DNA of 64,000 nucleotides from an uncultured SAR116 cluster alpha proteobacterium (GCA_902619805.1 CACNGC010000008.1:16627-80626); one strand, 5' to 3'. Positions 1-8,629 are shown, counted from the first letter of the stretch. The notes: generated by a model not told the origin, from the letters alone. Program-made: numbers and translations.

Positions 1-290
1 ACTTGATCTAAATGGTCTCTTCTATATAAACGCCTAATGATTATAATTTCAATCAATACTCCTGCAATTGCAGCACCTGACAAACTTGCTAATAATGCAA
101 GCCAAAAAGAGCCTGTAAGACTTGCTATCAAAGCAGCACTAAAAGCTCCAATCATATAAAAGGATCCATGAGCCAAATTAATTAGACCCATAACTCCAAA
201 AATAAGAGTTAGACCAGCGGACATAAGAAACAACATAGTTCCAAATTGTATGCCGTTTAATAATTGTTCAAAAAATAGTATGGATGTCAT
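1..290 (-). CDS. LivH-type ABC transporter permease, partial (cut by window edge)
   Basis: An open frame runs from the ATG at 290 off the left edge, so only about 95 N-terminal residues are visible. They are hydrophobic and carry the LivH-family pattern: an opening helix, then a GLTLIFGVMGLINLAHGSFY stretch, typical of the inner-membrane permease of branched-chain amino acid type ABC importers. The gene follows the binding protein at 344-1480 on the same strand, with a strong stem-loop in the 53-base gap, so it should be the second gene of that operon. LivM, LivG and LivF genes are expected outside the window. The substrate cannot be read from the permease. Confidence 0.85.
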   Translation of the reverse strand, partial: MTSILFFEQLLNGIQFGTMLFLMSAGLTLIFGVMGLINLAHGSFYMIGAFSAALIASLTGSFWLALLASLSGAAIAGVLIEIIIIRRLYRRDHLDQ

Positions 291-306
291 TTAAAAAATT
301 TAGAAT

Positions 307-335
307 TAGGTGATTTCTAAATTAGAAATCACCTA
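307..335 (-). promoter_or_regulatory. stem-loop between binding-protein gene and permease gene
   Basis: Positions 307-318 and 324-335 are perfect reverse complements (12 bp) around a 5-base loop. The hairpin lies 8 bases past the stop codon of the binding-protein gene and before the permease start. No long U-run follows it. This suggests 3'-end protection or partial termination that keeps binding-protein mRNA above permease mRNA, as known for the malE-malF hairpin in E. coli. The role here is inferred. Confidence 0.7.
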
Positions 336-343
336 TTAAATTT

Positions 344-1480
344 TTACATTTTACATTCAGAAACATAAGCGTTTGAATGATTCTTCAACCCTACTGAAAT
401 AATCTTATTCGTAAGGATTTTACCTTCCTTAATTACTTCACGAACATAAATGTCCTGTATAGGATGATGATTTTTATCAAAACTAAACTTACCTCTTGTT
501 GATGAAAAATCAGCTTTTCTAAGGGCGTCTCTGAATTTATCCTTATCTTTAACTTTAGCTTTTGACATTGCTGAAATTAAAAGTTTACCTGTATCATAAC
601 CTTGGGAAGCATACAACGAAGGTAACCTTCCATATTCAGATTGAAAATCTTTCACAAACTTTTTATTTGCTTTATTGTCAATATCTTTCGACCACTGAGA
701 GGTGTTTTTAACACCAAGTGCTGCATCACCTACAGCTTTAAGAATACCTTGGTCAAATGAAAAAGCTGGACCAACGACTGGTAGTTTAATTCCAGATTGT
801 GAAAATTGCTTCATAAAGCCAATGCCCATTCCGCCTGGGAGAAAAAAGAATACACTATCAGCACCTGATGCTCTTATTTGTGCGATTTCTGCTGCATAAT
901 CTTTTTGACCTAGTTTTGTATAAATTTCACCAGCTAAGCTTCCTTTAAAATATCTTTTATAACCAGTTAATGCATCCTTACCAGCAGGATAATTTGGAGC
1001 AAGTATAAATGAATTTTTGAACCCAGCAGAGTTAGCATAACCTCCTGCTGCTTCATGTAAATTATCATTTTGCCAGGCAACATTAAAATAATTCTTATGA
1101 CATCCTTTACCTGCTAATTTTGATGGACCAGCATTTGGTGACAAATAAAATTTACCTTGATTTACAGTAGCCGGCACAACAGCCATTGCTAAGTTTGACC
1201 AAATAATTCCAGTTAACACATCTACTTTGTCGGATTGTATCATTTTATCAGCCAACTGAACTGCAATGTCAGGCTTACGCTGATCATCTTTTGTAATTAC
1301 AGAAATATTTTTATTTCCTTTTACAGCTAGCATAAAGCCATCTCTAACATCAATTCCTAAACCAGATCCACCACCTGATAATGTGGTTATCATACCAACT
1401 TTTACCTTGTGACTATCTGCAAATGACGACGCAGACCCCATTATCAATAGAGCCGCTAATGTTGTTGTAAACTTTTTCAT
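344..1480 (-). CDS. Branched-chain-type ABC transporter periplasmic binding protein
   Basis: A 378-residue periplasmic binding protein of the Leu/Ile/Val (type I fold, Peripla_BP_6) class. Residues 1-21 form a Sec signal peptide with likely cleavage after SFA. The mature start, KVKVGMITTLSGGGSGLG, is the usual first strand and ligand loop. It should capture a ligand in the periplasm and deliver it to the permease encoded just downstream. The class binds amino acids, amides, urea and aromatic acids, so the ligand stays open. A gap of about 90 bases on the upstream side can hold its own promoter, separating it from the small gene at 1571-1762. Confidence 0.85.
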   Translation of the reverse strand: MKKFTTTLAALLIMGSASSFADSHKVKVGMITTLSGGGSGLGIDVRDGFMLAVKGNKNISVITKDDQRKPDIAVQLADKMIQSDKVDVLTGIIWSNLAMAVVPATVNQGKFYLSPNAGPSKLAGKGCHKNYFNVAWQNDNLHEAAGGYANSAGFKNSFILAPNYPAGKDALTGYKRYFKGSLAGEIYTKLGQKDYAAEIAQIRASGADSVFFFLPGGMGIGFMKQFSQSGIKLPVVGPAFSFDQGILKAVGDAALGVKNTSQWSKDIDNKANKKFVKDFQSEYGRLPSLYASQGYDTGKLLISAMSKAKVKDKDKFRDALRKADFSSTRGKFSFDKNHHPIQDIYVREVIKEGKILTNKIISVGLKNHSNAYVSECKM

Positions 1481-1570
1481 ATTTAATCCCCTAATAAACC
1501 TTTAATTAAGAATCAGGAGTATATAACAATTTATTCAAAGGCAAAGTATAAAAATTAATTGTTGATAAGG

Positions 1571-1762
1571 TTAAAAATCTATTTCAATACCATTAATAGT
1601 GAAAGTCTTTCCATTAAAACCTTGATCCATTTTTTCAATATCTGTCATATTTTCGCTATCAACTCTTTTGTACGGATTTTTTTTCATCTGTTCTAACCGA
1701 GTTTCTTTTTTCTCAGAAAAACTCTTTTCTTTACATTTTAAATTTTTTATCCATTTAATCAT
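1571..1762 (-). CDS. Small protein of unknown function (63 aa)
   Basis: I do not recognise this 63-residue protein. It is very basic in the first half (many Lys, with KCKEK and KKNPYKR) and ends with a short stretch resembling a beta-hairpin (GKTFTINGIEIDF). There is no signal peptide or membrane segment. It starts 5 bases after the DUF393 gene stop and lies in the same direction, so it is probably the last gene of a coq7-DUF393 operon. Tight spacing is the main reason to believe it is real. Confidence 0.5.
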   Translation of the reverse strand: MIKWIKNLKCKEKSFSEKKETRLEQMKKNPYKRVDSENMTDIEKMDQGFNGKTFTINGIEIDF

Positions 1763-1767
1763 TTACT

Positions 1768-2145
1768 TTAGATAACCTTCCGACTAGCCATTTGACAATG
1801 TGTAAGCTTTCTAAACCTGTAATTAGCGAACAATTTATATGTTATTTTAGCAATTGAGTATATGAAAGGCGCTCTTACCAAAACAGATAAAATTTTCCAA
1901 TGCTTAAGTTGACCCCATATCAAAATAAAAGCGTCTACACCAATTTTCAAATTAGATTTTTGATCAGTTGCATGTAAATACATTAAAGCGTCATATTGGG
2001 AGACGTGAAGCTCCTTCAATTTTTCTGGATTTGAAGCTATATCATGCCATTCAAAAATATTTTTTGGAGCTATTCTTTTGTAATAATTAATTTCTTTACT
2101 ACATAGTCCACATTTTCCATCATAAAAAACTTTAGTTAATTTCAT
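1768..2145 (-). CDS. DCC (DUF393) family thiol-disulfide protein
   Basis: A 125-residue protein of the DCC family, named for its N-terminal D-x-x-C-x-x-C motif, seen here as YDGKCGLCSKEI with Cys12 and Cys15. The family is predicted to be thioredoxin-like, with few members characterised. It contains SQYDALMYL and a later region with Trp/Leu-rich helices (LVRAPFIYSIAKITYKLFANYRFRK is the usual C-terminal pattern in part). It sits 11 bases behind coq7 on the same strand, so it is likely co-transcribed. A link to quinone synthesis is possible but rests only on position. Confidence 0.8.
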   Translation of the reverse strand: MKLTKVFYDGKCGLCSKEINYYKRIAPKNIFEWHDIASNPEKLKELHVSQYDALMYLHATDQKSNLKIGVDAFILIWGQLKHWKILSVLVRAPFIYSIAKITYKLFANYRFRKLTHCQMASRKVI

Positions 2146-2156
2146 AATTATTAAAC

Positions 2157-2720
2157 CTAATATTGTTTTGAAATATTTACTGCAAGACTAGAACCAGATC
2201 CAATTAAATTTGACCAAAATCTCTCAAAACTAGTATTCTTATCATTTCCCTTTTGGAGTTTTGCATCAACTTGATGTTCTACTTCTTCATCACAACATTT
2301 TTCTAACACTCTAAGTAGTTTAAAAGAAGTAGAGTTTTTATATAAAAAATCAATTTGTTCTTGGTAATGTTCTTCTACAAATGTTTCCACTGATTGAATT
2401 GTTACACAAAAAAATCTATAGCCCAATAATGCAGAGAAAAATCCTAGACCAAATCCTAATATTCTCCACAAAATTAAGAGTTTACTATGACTATTTTTAG
2501 GTAAGATATGGTTCATCACAATTAAGTGATTCTTTTCAGTTTCATAATGTTCTTTGGTCATATCCTGAATCTTTTTATTCCAAAATATACATTTAGCACC
2601 CATATAAATCCAAACCGCGCCTGTTTCTCCAGCATGATTGGATCTCATCCAATCTAACATAGAACTAGGAACATTAATATTAGAAGCATTGTACTTTTTT
2701 ATGATATTAGAGTCTGGCAT
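2157..2720 (-). CDS. coq7: Demethoxyubiquinone hydroxylase (Coq7)
   Basis: This di-iron monooxygenase hydroxylates demethoxyubiquinone late in ubiquinone synthesis, at the inner membrane. The N-terminal signature RSNHAGETGA is clear. Candidate iron ligands sit at Glu32, Glu62, His65, Glu112, Glu146 and His149; the E-x(29)-E-x2-H and E-x2-H spacings match the Coq7 family. A hydrophobic stretch around residues 81-107 fits its membrane contact. The length of 187 residues is normal for the bacterial or mitochondrial short form. It is the first gene of a small minus-strand operon with the DCC-family gene. Its presence indicates aerobic respiration with ubiquinone. Confidence 0.93.
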   Translation of the reverse strand: MPDSNIIKKYNASNINVPSSMLDWMRSNHAGETGAVWIYMGAKCIFWNKKIQDMTKEHYETEKNHLIVMNHILPKNSHSKLLILWRILGFGLGFFSALLGYRFFCVTIQSVETFVEEHYQEQIDFLYKNSTSFKLLRVLEKCCDEEVEHQVDAKLQKGNDKNTSFERFWSNLIGSGSSLAVNISKQY

Positions 2721-2868
2721 CGTTTCGATTTTACATATTTATTATATTTATTTAAAATTAATTTTAAAATTTTCAATGTATTACAAGCTTTATTTTGATT
2801 TTTTATTTTCTCATAAAATATGAATGGCATATCAATTGCAGATTTAATCTAATTCTAAGGAGTTAAAT

Positions 2869-3036
2869 TTGGAACCGTTATCAATATTTTCTGTAATTTT
2901 TCAATTAGCTACAGCTACTCCAAACATTTCTAAAATTTTTATGAAAGAAGAAAGCTCGGATCTTACAAGAACACAAGTTATTGAATTTTATAGATCTAAT
3001 ATGAGTTCAAGTTTTCAAGATGAACCTAAAAATTAA
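2869..3036 (+). CDS. Possible small protein (55 aa), TTG start
   Basis: A 55-codon frame opens with TTG at 2869, preceded by a good AAGGAG ribosome site at 2857-2862 (6-base spacing), and stops at 3034-3036. The product starts with a hydrophobic segment (LSIFSVIFQLATATP) and ends with a polar acidic tail (SFQDEPKN). No family is recognised. It lies between divergent coq7 and the tct operon, about 200 bases before tctC. Support comes from the ribosome site and uninterrupted frame only. It may be a leader ORF or chance. Confidence 0.4.
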   Translation: MEPLSIFSVIFQLATATPNISKIFMKEESSDLTRTQVIEFYRSNMSSSFQDEPKN

Positions 3037-3148
3037 ATTCATCATTTAACTCTTGTAGTGCTTGACTCATAAATTTAATTCGTAATAATCAAACTATTCA
3101 TTTAGTAAGTAATTTGAAATTTATAAGTTGCTATAATGTTGAATGGGG

Positions 3149-3210
3149 TTGAGTATTTAATTACTCAAGACAATACTATTTTAATGGTATTTCAAGCCAG
3201 CATTAGCTGG
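3149..3210 (+). promoter_or_regulatory. Leader region of tctC with two stem-loops
   Basis: In the 197-base gap before tctC, a TATAAT hexamer lies at 3132-3137, without a clear -35 at normal spacing. Downstream are two perfect small hairpins: 3149-3155 with 3162-3168 (7 bp, 6-base loop) and 3197-3201 with 3206-3210 (5 bp G/C-rich, ATTA loop). The second ends 11 bases before the GGAGG ribosome site at 3222-3226. They may form a structured 5' leader; no known riboswitch class is recognised. Confidence 0.4.
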
Positions 3211-3233
3211 ATAATCATTACGGAGGAAAATAA

Positions 3234-4211
3234 ATGATTAAATCTAAAACACTTTTTAAAGTTGGAACTGGTCTGGCTGCAATAGTATCAGCTATTTCTT
3301 TCACTACTACTCCTACTCTGGCTTCAAAAAAGCCTGCGATTGAAGTTGTTACTCATGCGGGAGCTGGCGGAGGAACCGATGTCAACTCAAGAATGATGAT
3401 GCTTCGTTCAAGAAGAACTCTTAAGCAAGATATGGTTGTTGTTAATAAAAGAGGTGGCGGTGGTGCAGCTGCAATGAACTACTTTATGACAAGACCTGCC
3501 GATGGCAACACAATTTTAACATTTACTGTTGGTCATGCAATCACAATGGCAATGGGTAAAACAAAGTTAAAAGTTGAGGATATGGCACCAATTTCAAGAG
3601 GTACTAATGATCCACAAATTTTAATGGTTAATTGTAAGAAAAGTCCTTATAAGACACCTGAAGATTTTGTTGCTGGTATGAAAAAAGGCGATAAAATTAC
3701 TTTTGGTGGTACACACACTGGTACTATTGACCATATAACTGTCTTTTTATGGGCTAAGAGACTTGGCCAAAAAATGCCAAAATACATTCCTTACAAAGGT
3801 GGTGGAGAATTAGCTACAAGACTAGTTGCTGGTGAAGTTGATGTAGGAACATTAAACTTATCAGAAGCCGCAGCACCTGTTGAAGCTGGAGATATTTGTC
3901 CACTTGTTATTTTAGCAGAAAACGGAATGGCTCCAATTCCAAAAGCTAAGACAGCTAAAGAATTGGGCATTGACCTTGTTTTATCTACAACTAGAGGATT
4001 TGTAACACATGCTGGTGTAGATAAGGCTAGAGTTGCTGAAATGGAAAAAGGTATTCAAAAAGCTATGAAACATTCAATGTATCAGGCTTACCTAGCTAAC
4101 TCAGGATTGGATAGTACATCACCACAGCCATCAGGTCCTTGGGGTAAGCAAATTGCATTTATGGTGGGTGAGTTTGGTCCTGCCTTAAAAGAAATGGGCT
4201 TATTAAAATAA
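3234..4211 (+). CDS. tctC: TctC-type periplasmic binding protein of a tripartite tricarboxylate transporter
   Basis: A 325-residue solute-binding protein of the TctC/Bug family, which captures carboxylates in the periplasm for the TctAB membrane complex. Residues 1-30 are a Sec signal peptide (cleavage near TLA-S). The Bug-type ligand loop is visible in HAGAGGGTDVNSR, followed by the GGGGAAAMNY segment and later PYKGGGELATRLVAGEVDVG. The ribosome site GGAGG sits 7 bases before the ATG. It is the first gene of tctC-tctB-tctA; a stem-loop separates it from tctB. The substrate (citrate, other di/tricarboxylates or aromatic acids) cannot be assigned. Confidence 0.92.
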   Translation: MIKSKTLFKVGTGLAAIVSAISFTTTPTLASKKPAIEVVTHAGAGGGTDVNSRMMMLRSRRTLKQDMVVVNKRGGGGAAAMNYFMTRPADGNTILTFTVGHAITMAMGKTKLKVEDMAPISRGTNDPQILMVNCKKSPYKTPEDFVAGMKKGDKITFGGTHTGTIDHITVFLWAKRLGQKMPKYIPYKGGGELATRLVAGEVDVGTLNLSEAAAPVEAGDICPLVILAENGMAPIPKAKTAKELGIDLVLSTTRGFVTHAGVDKARVAEMEKGIQKAMKHSMYQAYLANSGLDSTSPQPSGPWGKQIAFMVGEFGPALKEMGLLK

Positions 4212-4228
4212 AAATAGAAAAAGAAGAT

Positions 4229-4256
4229 AAAGACCTCTCAAATATGAGGGGTCTTT
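4229..4256 (+). promoter_or_regulatory. stem-loop between tctC and tctB
   Basis: 4229-4240 pairs with 4245-4256 (12 bp, one G-T pair) around a 4-base AATA loop. It starts 18 bases past the tctC stop and ends 11 bases before the tctB start. Only a weak T stretch follows, so it looks more like an mRNA 3'-end barrier or leaky terminator that favours binding-protein expression than a full stop. Confidence 0.7.
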
Positions 4257-4266
4257 AATAAAAATT

Positions 4267-4725
4267 ATGAAAAATATCTATTTTGTTCCATTAATATTAT
4301 CCATTTTTTCGCTGGCAGTTATTGCAATTGCCTTACAGCTTGATACGTCACCTGAAATGATTGTTGGTGATAGCATGCAGGCTAGATCATTCCCGATATT
4401 TTTGATGATTTTGAAACTGATTTTAATCGGAATTTTGAGTTTTCAATTTTATAAAAACAATCCAAAACCTGTAGCTTTAGAGAAATATCATACTTGGGGA
4501 AGTATGTTTTTATTTCTTCTTTTTTATTTGTTAACTGTTTATACAGATATGTTTATTGGAATTTTTGTTGTAATTTTTTTAATGAGTATTTTGTGGGGTG
4601 AGAGAAGAATTTGGGTTACTTTTTTGACCGCCACAATAACTCCTGGGTTAGTTTTTTTATTATTTGACTATGTTTTAAAAATCAGATTTCCGAGGGGTAT
4701 ATTAATGAATTTGTACTATGGTTAG
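4267..4725 (+). CDS. tctB: TctB small membrane subunit
   Basis: A 152-residue protein with four likely transmembrane helices (about residues 5-22, 42-60, 76-107 as a broken pair, and 118-136). This is the size and hydropathy of the TctB subunit of tripartite tricarboxylate transporters. TctB sequences are poorly conserved, so the call rests mostly on its position between tctC and tctA (11 bases to tctA). It forms the inner-membrane complex with TctA and supports proton- or sodium-driven uptake. Confidence 0.85.
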   Translation: MKNIYFVPLILSIFSLAVIAIALQLDTSPEMIVGDSMQARSFPIFLMILKLILIGILSFQFYKNNPKPVALEKYHTWGSMFLFLLFYLLTVYTDMFIGIFVVIFLMSILWGERRIWVTFLTATITPGLVFLLFDYVLKIRFPRGILMNLYYG

Positions 4726-4736
4726 GAAAGATATTT

Positions 4737-6221
4737 ATGTTTGAGCAAGCAATATCTGCAATGGCATCAGTTGTAGTTGATCCATATTTATTAGGATTGA
4801 TCTTTGCAACTACAATATTAGGAGTTATAATTGGTGTCCTCCCAGGATTAGGCGCAACAACTGGCGCTGCGTTACTTCTTCCATTTACATTAACTATGGA
4901 TCCTGTTCATGCTATTGCAGTTCTAGCTACTATTTATGTTTCCGCTACTTTTGCAGGATCAATTACGGCAATTTTGATCAACACTCCTGGCACTTCTGCA
5001 GCAGCAGCTACTACTTTTGATGGATATCCATTAGCACAAAAAGGTGAAGCAGGTAGGGCTCTTGGTATTGCGGTAATTTCAAGTACAGTTGGGGGTATAT
5101 TTTCTGTTCTAATTTTATGCTTTGCCGCTCCATTATTGGCGAGGGTAGCTTACGAGTTTAGATCACCAGAATATTTTGCTTTAACAGTTTTTGGATTATC
5201 AATGCTAGCAAGTATTAGTGCAGGTGGTGCTGTGAAAAATCTTATTGGCGGTATATTTGGAGTTTGGCTTTCAACTATAGGTGCTGAACGTGTTACTGGA
5301 ATAGAGAGATTTATGTTTGGTAATTATGAATTGTATGAAGGTTTGCACTTTGTTCCAATATTTATTGGTCTTTTTGCTATATCTGAACTTTTAGTTCAGT
5401 CTAAAACTATTGATAAGATCATCAAGACAGTGAGCATGAAAGCTGTAAAACTTCCAACCTTAGAGGATTATAAAAAGATTTGGAAAACAATACTTAGATC
5501 TTGTGGTATTGGAACATTTATAGGAGTCTTACCAGCTGAAGGTGCAACTGTTGCATCAATGATCGGTTATTCAGAAGCAAGAAGATGGTCAAAAAATAAG
5601 AAAGAATTTGGCAAAGGTTCTATTGAAGGCATTGCTGGAGCCGAAGCCGCAAATAATGCTGCTACTGGTGGAGCTATGGTTCCTACGATGGTTCTTGGTA
5701 TACCTGGTAGTGGAACAACTGCAATAATACTTGTTGGACTTATGGTTCATGGGTTAAGACCTGGTGTTTATTTGTTTACTGAGCAAGTAGAAAAAGTTTA
5801 TCAAATTTTTGGTTCAATGTTTGTTGCAAATGTAATGTTTATGTTGATGGGCCTCTATGCTGCTAAGTTATTTGCTAGAGTATCATTAGTTCCAACACAG
5901 ATTTTGTGGCCTATTGTTTTTGCTTTATCAGTAATTGGTGCATATGCTTTTCAAGGACAACTTTTAGATGTTTGGTTAGCGTTGATTTTTGGAGTTATTG
6001 GATTTTTTGCAAGAAGACATGGTTTTTCAGTTGCTCCAATAGCAGTCGGTCTTATTTTAGGAGAAATGGTAGAAACAAATTTACAACATTCACTTAAAAT
6101 GTTTGATGGAGCATGGTGGATGATACTTACTCAACCTCTTGCACTTATGTTTTTAGTATTTGCCTTTTTAGGTTTATGTGGACCTATGATTTTTTCATGG
6201 ATAACTAGGCAAAAAGATTAA
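4737..6221 (+). CDS. tctA: TctA large membrane subunit
   Basis: A 494-residue permease of the TctA family with about 12 hydrophobic segments. The two family signatures are present: the N-terminal GVLPGLGATTGAALLLPFT region near residue 33, and an internal GVLPAEGATVASMIGYSEARRW repeat near residue 260, with PGTSAAAATTFDGYP and PTMVLGIPGSGTTAI. It forms the translocation path with TctB. A ribosome site (AGGAAAG) precedes the ATG. The last 17 bases overlap the 3' end of the convergent permease gene at 6205-6975. Confidence 0.93.
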   Translation: MFEQAISAMASVVVDPYLLGLIFATTILGVIIGVLPGLGATTGAALLLPFTLTMDPVHAIAVLATIYVSATFAGSITAILINTPGTSAAAATTFDGYPLAQKGEAGRALGIAVISSTVGGIFSVLILCFAAPLLARVAYEFRSPEYFALTVFGLSMLASISAGGAVKNLIGGIFGVWLSTIGAERVTGIERFMFGNYELYEGLHFVPIFIGLFAISELLVQSKTIDKIIKTVSMKAVKLPTLEDYKKIWKTILRSCGIGTFIGVLPAEGATVASMIGYSEARRWSKNKKEFGKGSIEGIAGAEAANNAATGGAMVPTMVLGIPGSGTTAIILVGLMVHGLRPGVYLFTEQVEKVYQIFGSMFVANVMFMLMGLYAAKLFARVSLVPTQILWPIVFALSVIGAYAFQGQLLDVWLALIFGVIGFFARRHGFSVAPIAVGLILGEMVETNLQHSLKMFDGAWWMILTQPLALMFLVFAFLGLCGPMIFSWITRQKD

Positions 6222-6975
6222 AATTATTTAAAGCCTTACTCATTATAATTGCATTCCAAAAAAGGTATAAAGCAATAATTGTAAGAGTTGTATTTAAAAT
6301 AAATTTAAAATATTTACTTCCATATTTTACTAAAATTTTTTTTCCTAAAATAGTTCCTGCAAATCCACTAATTATCATTAAAAAAATAAGTAAAAAATAT
6401 TCTGAGTAAGCAAAACCAAGAAAACCAAATACAACTACTTTAATCAAATGTTGTATAGACATTAATGCTGAATGTGTTGCTAAATGTTTTACCGGTTCTA
6501 AATTTAATGTTTTCACCATTCCTGCTACTAGAGTTCCTGATGCTCCAAAAAACATTGTAATTAAACCAGAAAATGCACCACCAATTGATATTTGTTTTGA
6601 TCCAATAGTTTGAATTTTTCCATATACTGACCATAATATAAATAAAGATATTAATAATTGAAGTAACCACGCATCTATTTGAATAAAAATGGAACCTCCA
6701 ATTATAGAACCAATAATAGTCCCAATAGTAAACGGAATTAAAGTTTCCTTTTTAATGTCTTTGAAAAAAATTATTGTTCTTCCAAGATTAGAACCTATTT
6801 GAACAATTCCATGTATTGGTAATAATGCAACAGGTGGCAGTTTGACAGCCAATAATCCCAGCAAAATTGCACCTCCGCCAATCCCAAAAGCTGAGGTAAT
6901 GAATGAAGTAGCCATGCTGGCAAAAATTAGAAAATATGCTGTAAAATTTGAAATCGATTCAGGAAAATCAAACAT
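6205..6975 (-). CDS. TSUP (TauE/SafE) family permease
   Basis: A 256-residue membrane protein with 7-8 helices of the TauE/SafE (TSUP) family, whose members export sulfite, sulfoacetate or related anions. It has the two Gly-rich repeat motifs: FGIGGGAILLGLLAVKLPPVALLPIH near the N-terminus and GAFSGLITMFFGASGTLVAG near the middle. The ATG at 6975 is chosen because it leaves a 1-base gap behind the TPP-enzyme stop; a longer version would overlap that gene by about 65 bases. Probably co-transcribed with the TPP enzyme. Together with rhodanese and cupin genes nearby this suggests export of a sulfur oxyanion, which is inference. Confidence 0.85.
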   Translation of the reverse strand: MFDFPESISNFTAYFLIFASMATSFITSAFGIGGGAILLGLLAVKLPPVALLPIHGIVQIGSNLGRTIIFFKDIKKETLIPFTIGTIIGSIIGGSIFIQIDAWLLQLLISLFILWSVYGKIQTIGSKQISIGGAFSGLITMFFGASGTLVAGMVKTLNLEPVKHLATHSALMSIQHLIKVVVFGFLGFAYSEYFLLIFLMIISGFAGTILGKKILVKYGSKYFKFILNTTLTIIALYLFWNAIIMSKALNNFNLFA

Positions 6976-6976
6976 T

Positions 6977-8629
6977 TTATTTTTTAAGAGCGTGAGGAGG
7001 TGGAGCAAAGTAACGTGGCATTTCACCAACTGATACGACATTTACCTCTACTAGTACTGGGCCATTAAAATTTACAGCCTCCTTAAGTACCTTTTCTAAA
7101 TCTTTTGCATAGTCTATTTTCTTATATTTCATTTTGGCTGCTTTTGCTAAATCTTCAAAATTTGGTACCATCAAATCTGCAAAAAATTTTCTTCCAGCAT
7201 ACATACTATCTTGTATGTGTTTTATGACACCATAACCGTTGTCATTCATCACTAAAAATACAACATCACAATTGGTTTCAGAAGCAGTCCACAAATCTGG
7301 AACATTAAGCATAAACCCCCCATCACCACACATTGCTATTGTTTTTTTCCCCTCACTAGCAATTGAGGCTCCAATAGCTAAAGCCATTCCAGGCCCAATT
7401 GCCGCTCCAACAGGATAAATGTTTTCAGTAGGATCATCTATATACATCATTCGGTTGCCCCACATACTGTTTGAAATAGTTACGTCTCTAACCCACTTTC
7501 CATCTTTTGGGAGAATATTTCTTATTATTTCTGGAAAATCTTTATACGCACCTAACATGTTTTTATAATCTAAATAAATACGATTTTTTAAATCACTAAC
7601 CTCATTTATCCACTCATTATCTACAGAAATCTTGCCGTCTAATCTTTTAACTAATTCGGCCAGAACTTTTTTAGCATCTCCACAATGAAATTGATTTGTT
7701 TTGTATGTTCTATTTTTGGCACTTGGATCTATATCAATTTGCACTAAATTCTTTGGTAACTCTAGTGACATATCTCTGGTTTCATGACCTCTTAATCTGC
7801 TCCCCACTATAAGCATTAAATCTAATGTTTTATAAAATTCTTCTATTAAAGGAACAGCGTTGAAAGCACCCAAACACATTTTATTTGTTTCTGAAACCAC
7901 TCCTCTACCTTGAGTGCTTGTTACTACTGCAAAACCCATTTTGATGAAAAGTTTAACTTCCTCAGTAGCGAACTTAGCTCCATTTCCTACCCAAATAATT
8001 TTTCTCTTTGAAGATTTTATATAATTTTCTATTTTATCTAGAGATTCTGTATCACCTAATTCAGCATTTATATGAGGTAAACTAATAGTGTCTAACAAAG
8101 CAGGTCTTCTGATTTTTTTTCTTTGAATATCTATAGGTATCTCAATTGAAACTGGTCCTTTTGGAGGTGTAAGAGCAATCTTGCATGCATAAATTAATTT
8201 TTCTAAAGCTTCATCTTCATCATCAATTCTAATAGCCTCTTTAGAAATTGAACCAAGCATGCCTAATTGATTAGGAACGTCATGGACTGTACCTTGACTT
8301 TTATCTAAATTTTCTGTTGCAGTTTGGCCTGTAAAGTGCAAAACAGACGAACCCGCAAAACGAGATTCAACAATTGCACCCGCAACGTTAGCTGCACCAG
8401 GACCAGTACTTGTAAATACAACACCGAGTCCATTATGGGCTCTAGCATAACCATCAGCCATATGGCCAGCTCCCATTTCACCTCTTGCAGGGATCATTCT
8501 AATATGATTCCTTCTACCAATTGCATCTAGCATTGGTATATTGTGCACAGAAACCACACCAAAAACGTCCTTAACATCTATTTGATGCAAAAACTCCGAA
8601 ACCAAATCTCCCACATTGTAGTCTTTCAT
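6977..8629 (-). CDS. Thiamine diphosphate-dependent enzyme, acetolactate synthase-like
   Basis: A 550-residue enzyme with the standard three-domain ThDP fold. The N-terminal PYR domain contains the activating Glu51 in RGEMGAGHMADGYAR and the TSTGPGAANVAG stretch. A central cofactor-type domain is followed by the C-terminal PP domain with the GDGG...NDNGYG cofactor motif. This group includes acetolactate synthase, benzoylformate, oxalyl-CoA and sulfopyruvate decarboxylases and sulfoacetaldehyde acetyltransferase. I cannot pick the substrate. No small regulatory IlvN-type subunit follows, so biosynthetic acetolactate synthase is less likely. The start at 8629 is supported by a GGGGGA ribosome site; an upstream TTG/GTG-type start would add 10 residues. 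Confidence 0.75.
   Translation of the reverse strand: MKDYNVGDLVSEFLHQIDVKDVFGVVSVHNIPMLDAIGRRNHIRMIPARGEMGAGHMADGYARAHNGLGVVFTSTGPGAANVAGAIVESRFAGSSVLHFTGQTATENLDKSQGTVHDVPNQLGMLGSISKEAIRIDDEDEALEKLIYACKIALTPPKGPVSIEIPIDIQRKKIRRPALLDTISLPHINAELGDTESLDKIENYIKSSKRKIIWVGNGAKFATEEVKLFIKMGFAVVTSTQGRGVVSETNKMCLGAFNAVPLIEEFYKTLDLMLIVGSRLRGHETRDMSLELPKNLVQIDIDPSAKNRTYKTNQFHCGDAKKVLAELVKRLDGKISVDNEWINEVSDLKNRIYLDYKNMLGAYKDFPEIIRNILPKDGKWVRDVTISNSMWGNRMMYIDDPTENIYPVGAAIGPGMALAIGASIASEGKKTIAMCGDGGFMLNVPDLWTASETNCDVVFLVMNDNGYGVIKHIQDSMYAGRKFFADLMVPNFEDLAKAAKMKYKKIDYAKDLEKVLKEAVNFNGPVLVEVNVVSVGEMPRYFAPPPHALKK

Noticed and set aside
3132..3137. Consensus promoter for tctC
   Set aside because: The TATAAT box is good, but no TTGACA-like hexamer lies 16-18 bases upstream (TTGAAA is only 12 bases away). 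Kept as a remark in the leader entry.
5906..6097. Short open frames overlapping larger genes in other frames (such as this one inside tctA)
   Set aside because: They lie fully inside well-supported genes, have no family match and no ribosome site; they are by-products of base composition.
6977..8629. Calling the TPP enzyme sulfoacetaldehyde acetyltransferase (Xsc) because of the TauE-type neighbour
   Set aside because: The protein shows only general TPP-enzyme motifs; no phosphotransacetylase gene is nearby. The specific name would rest on a single neighbour.
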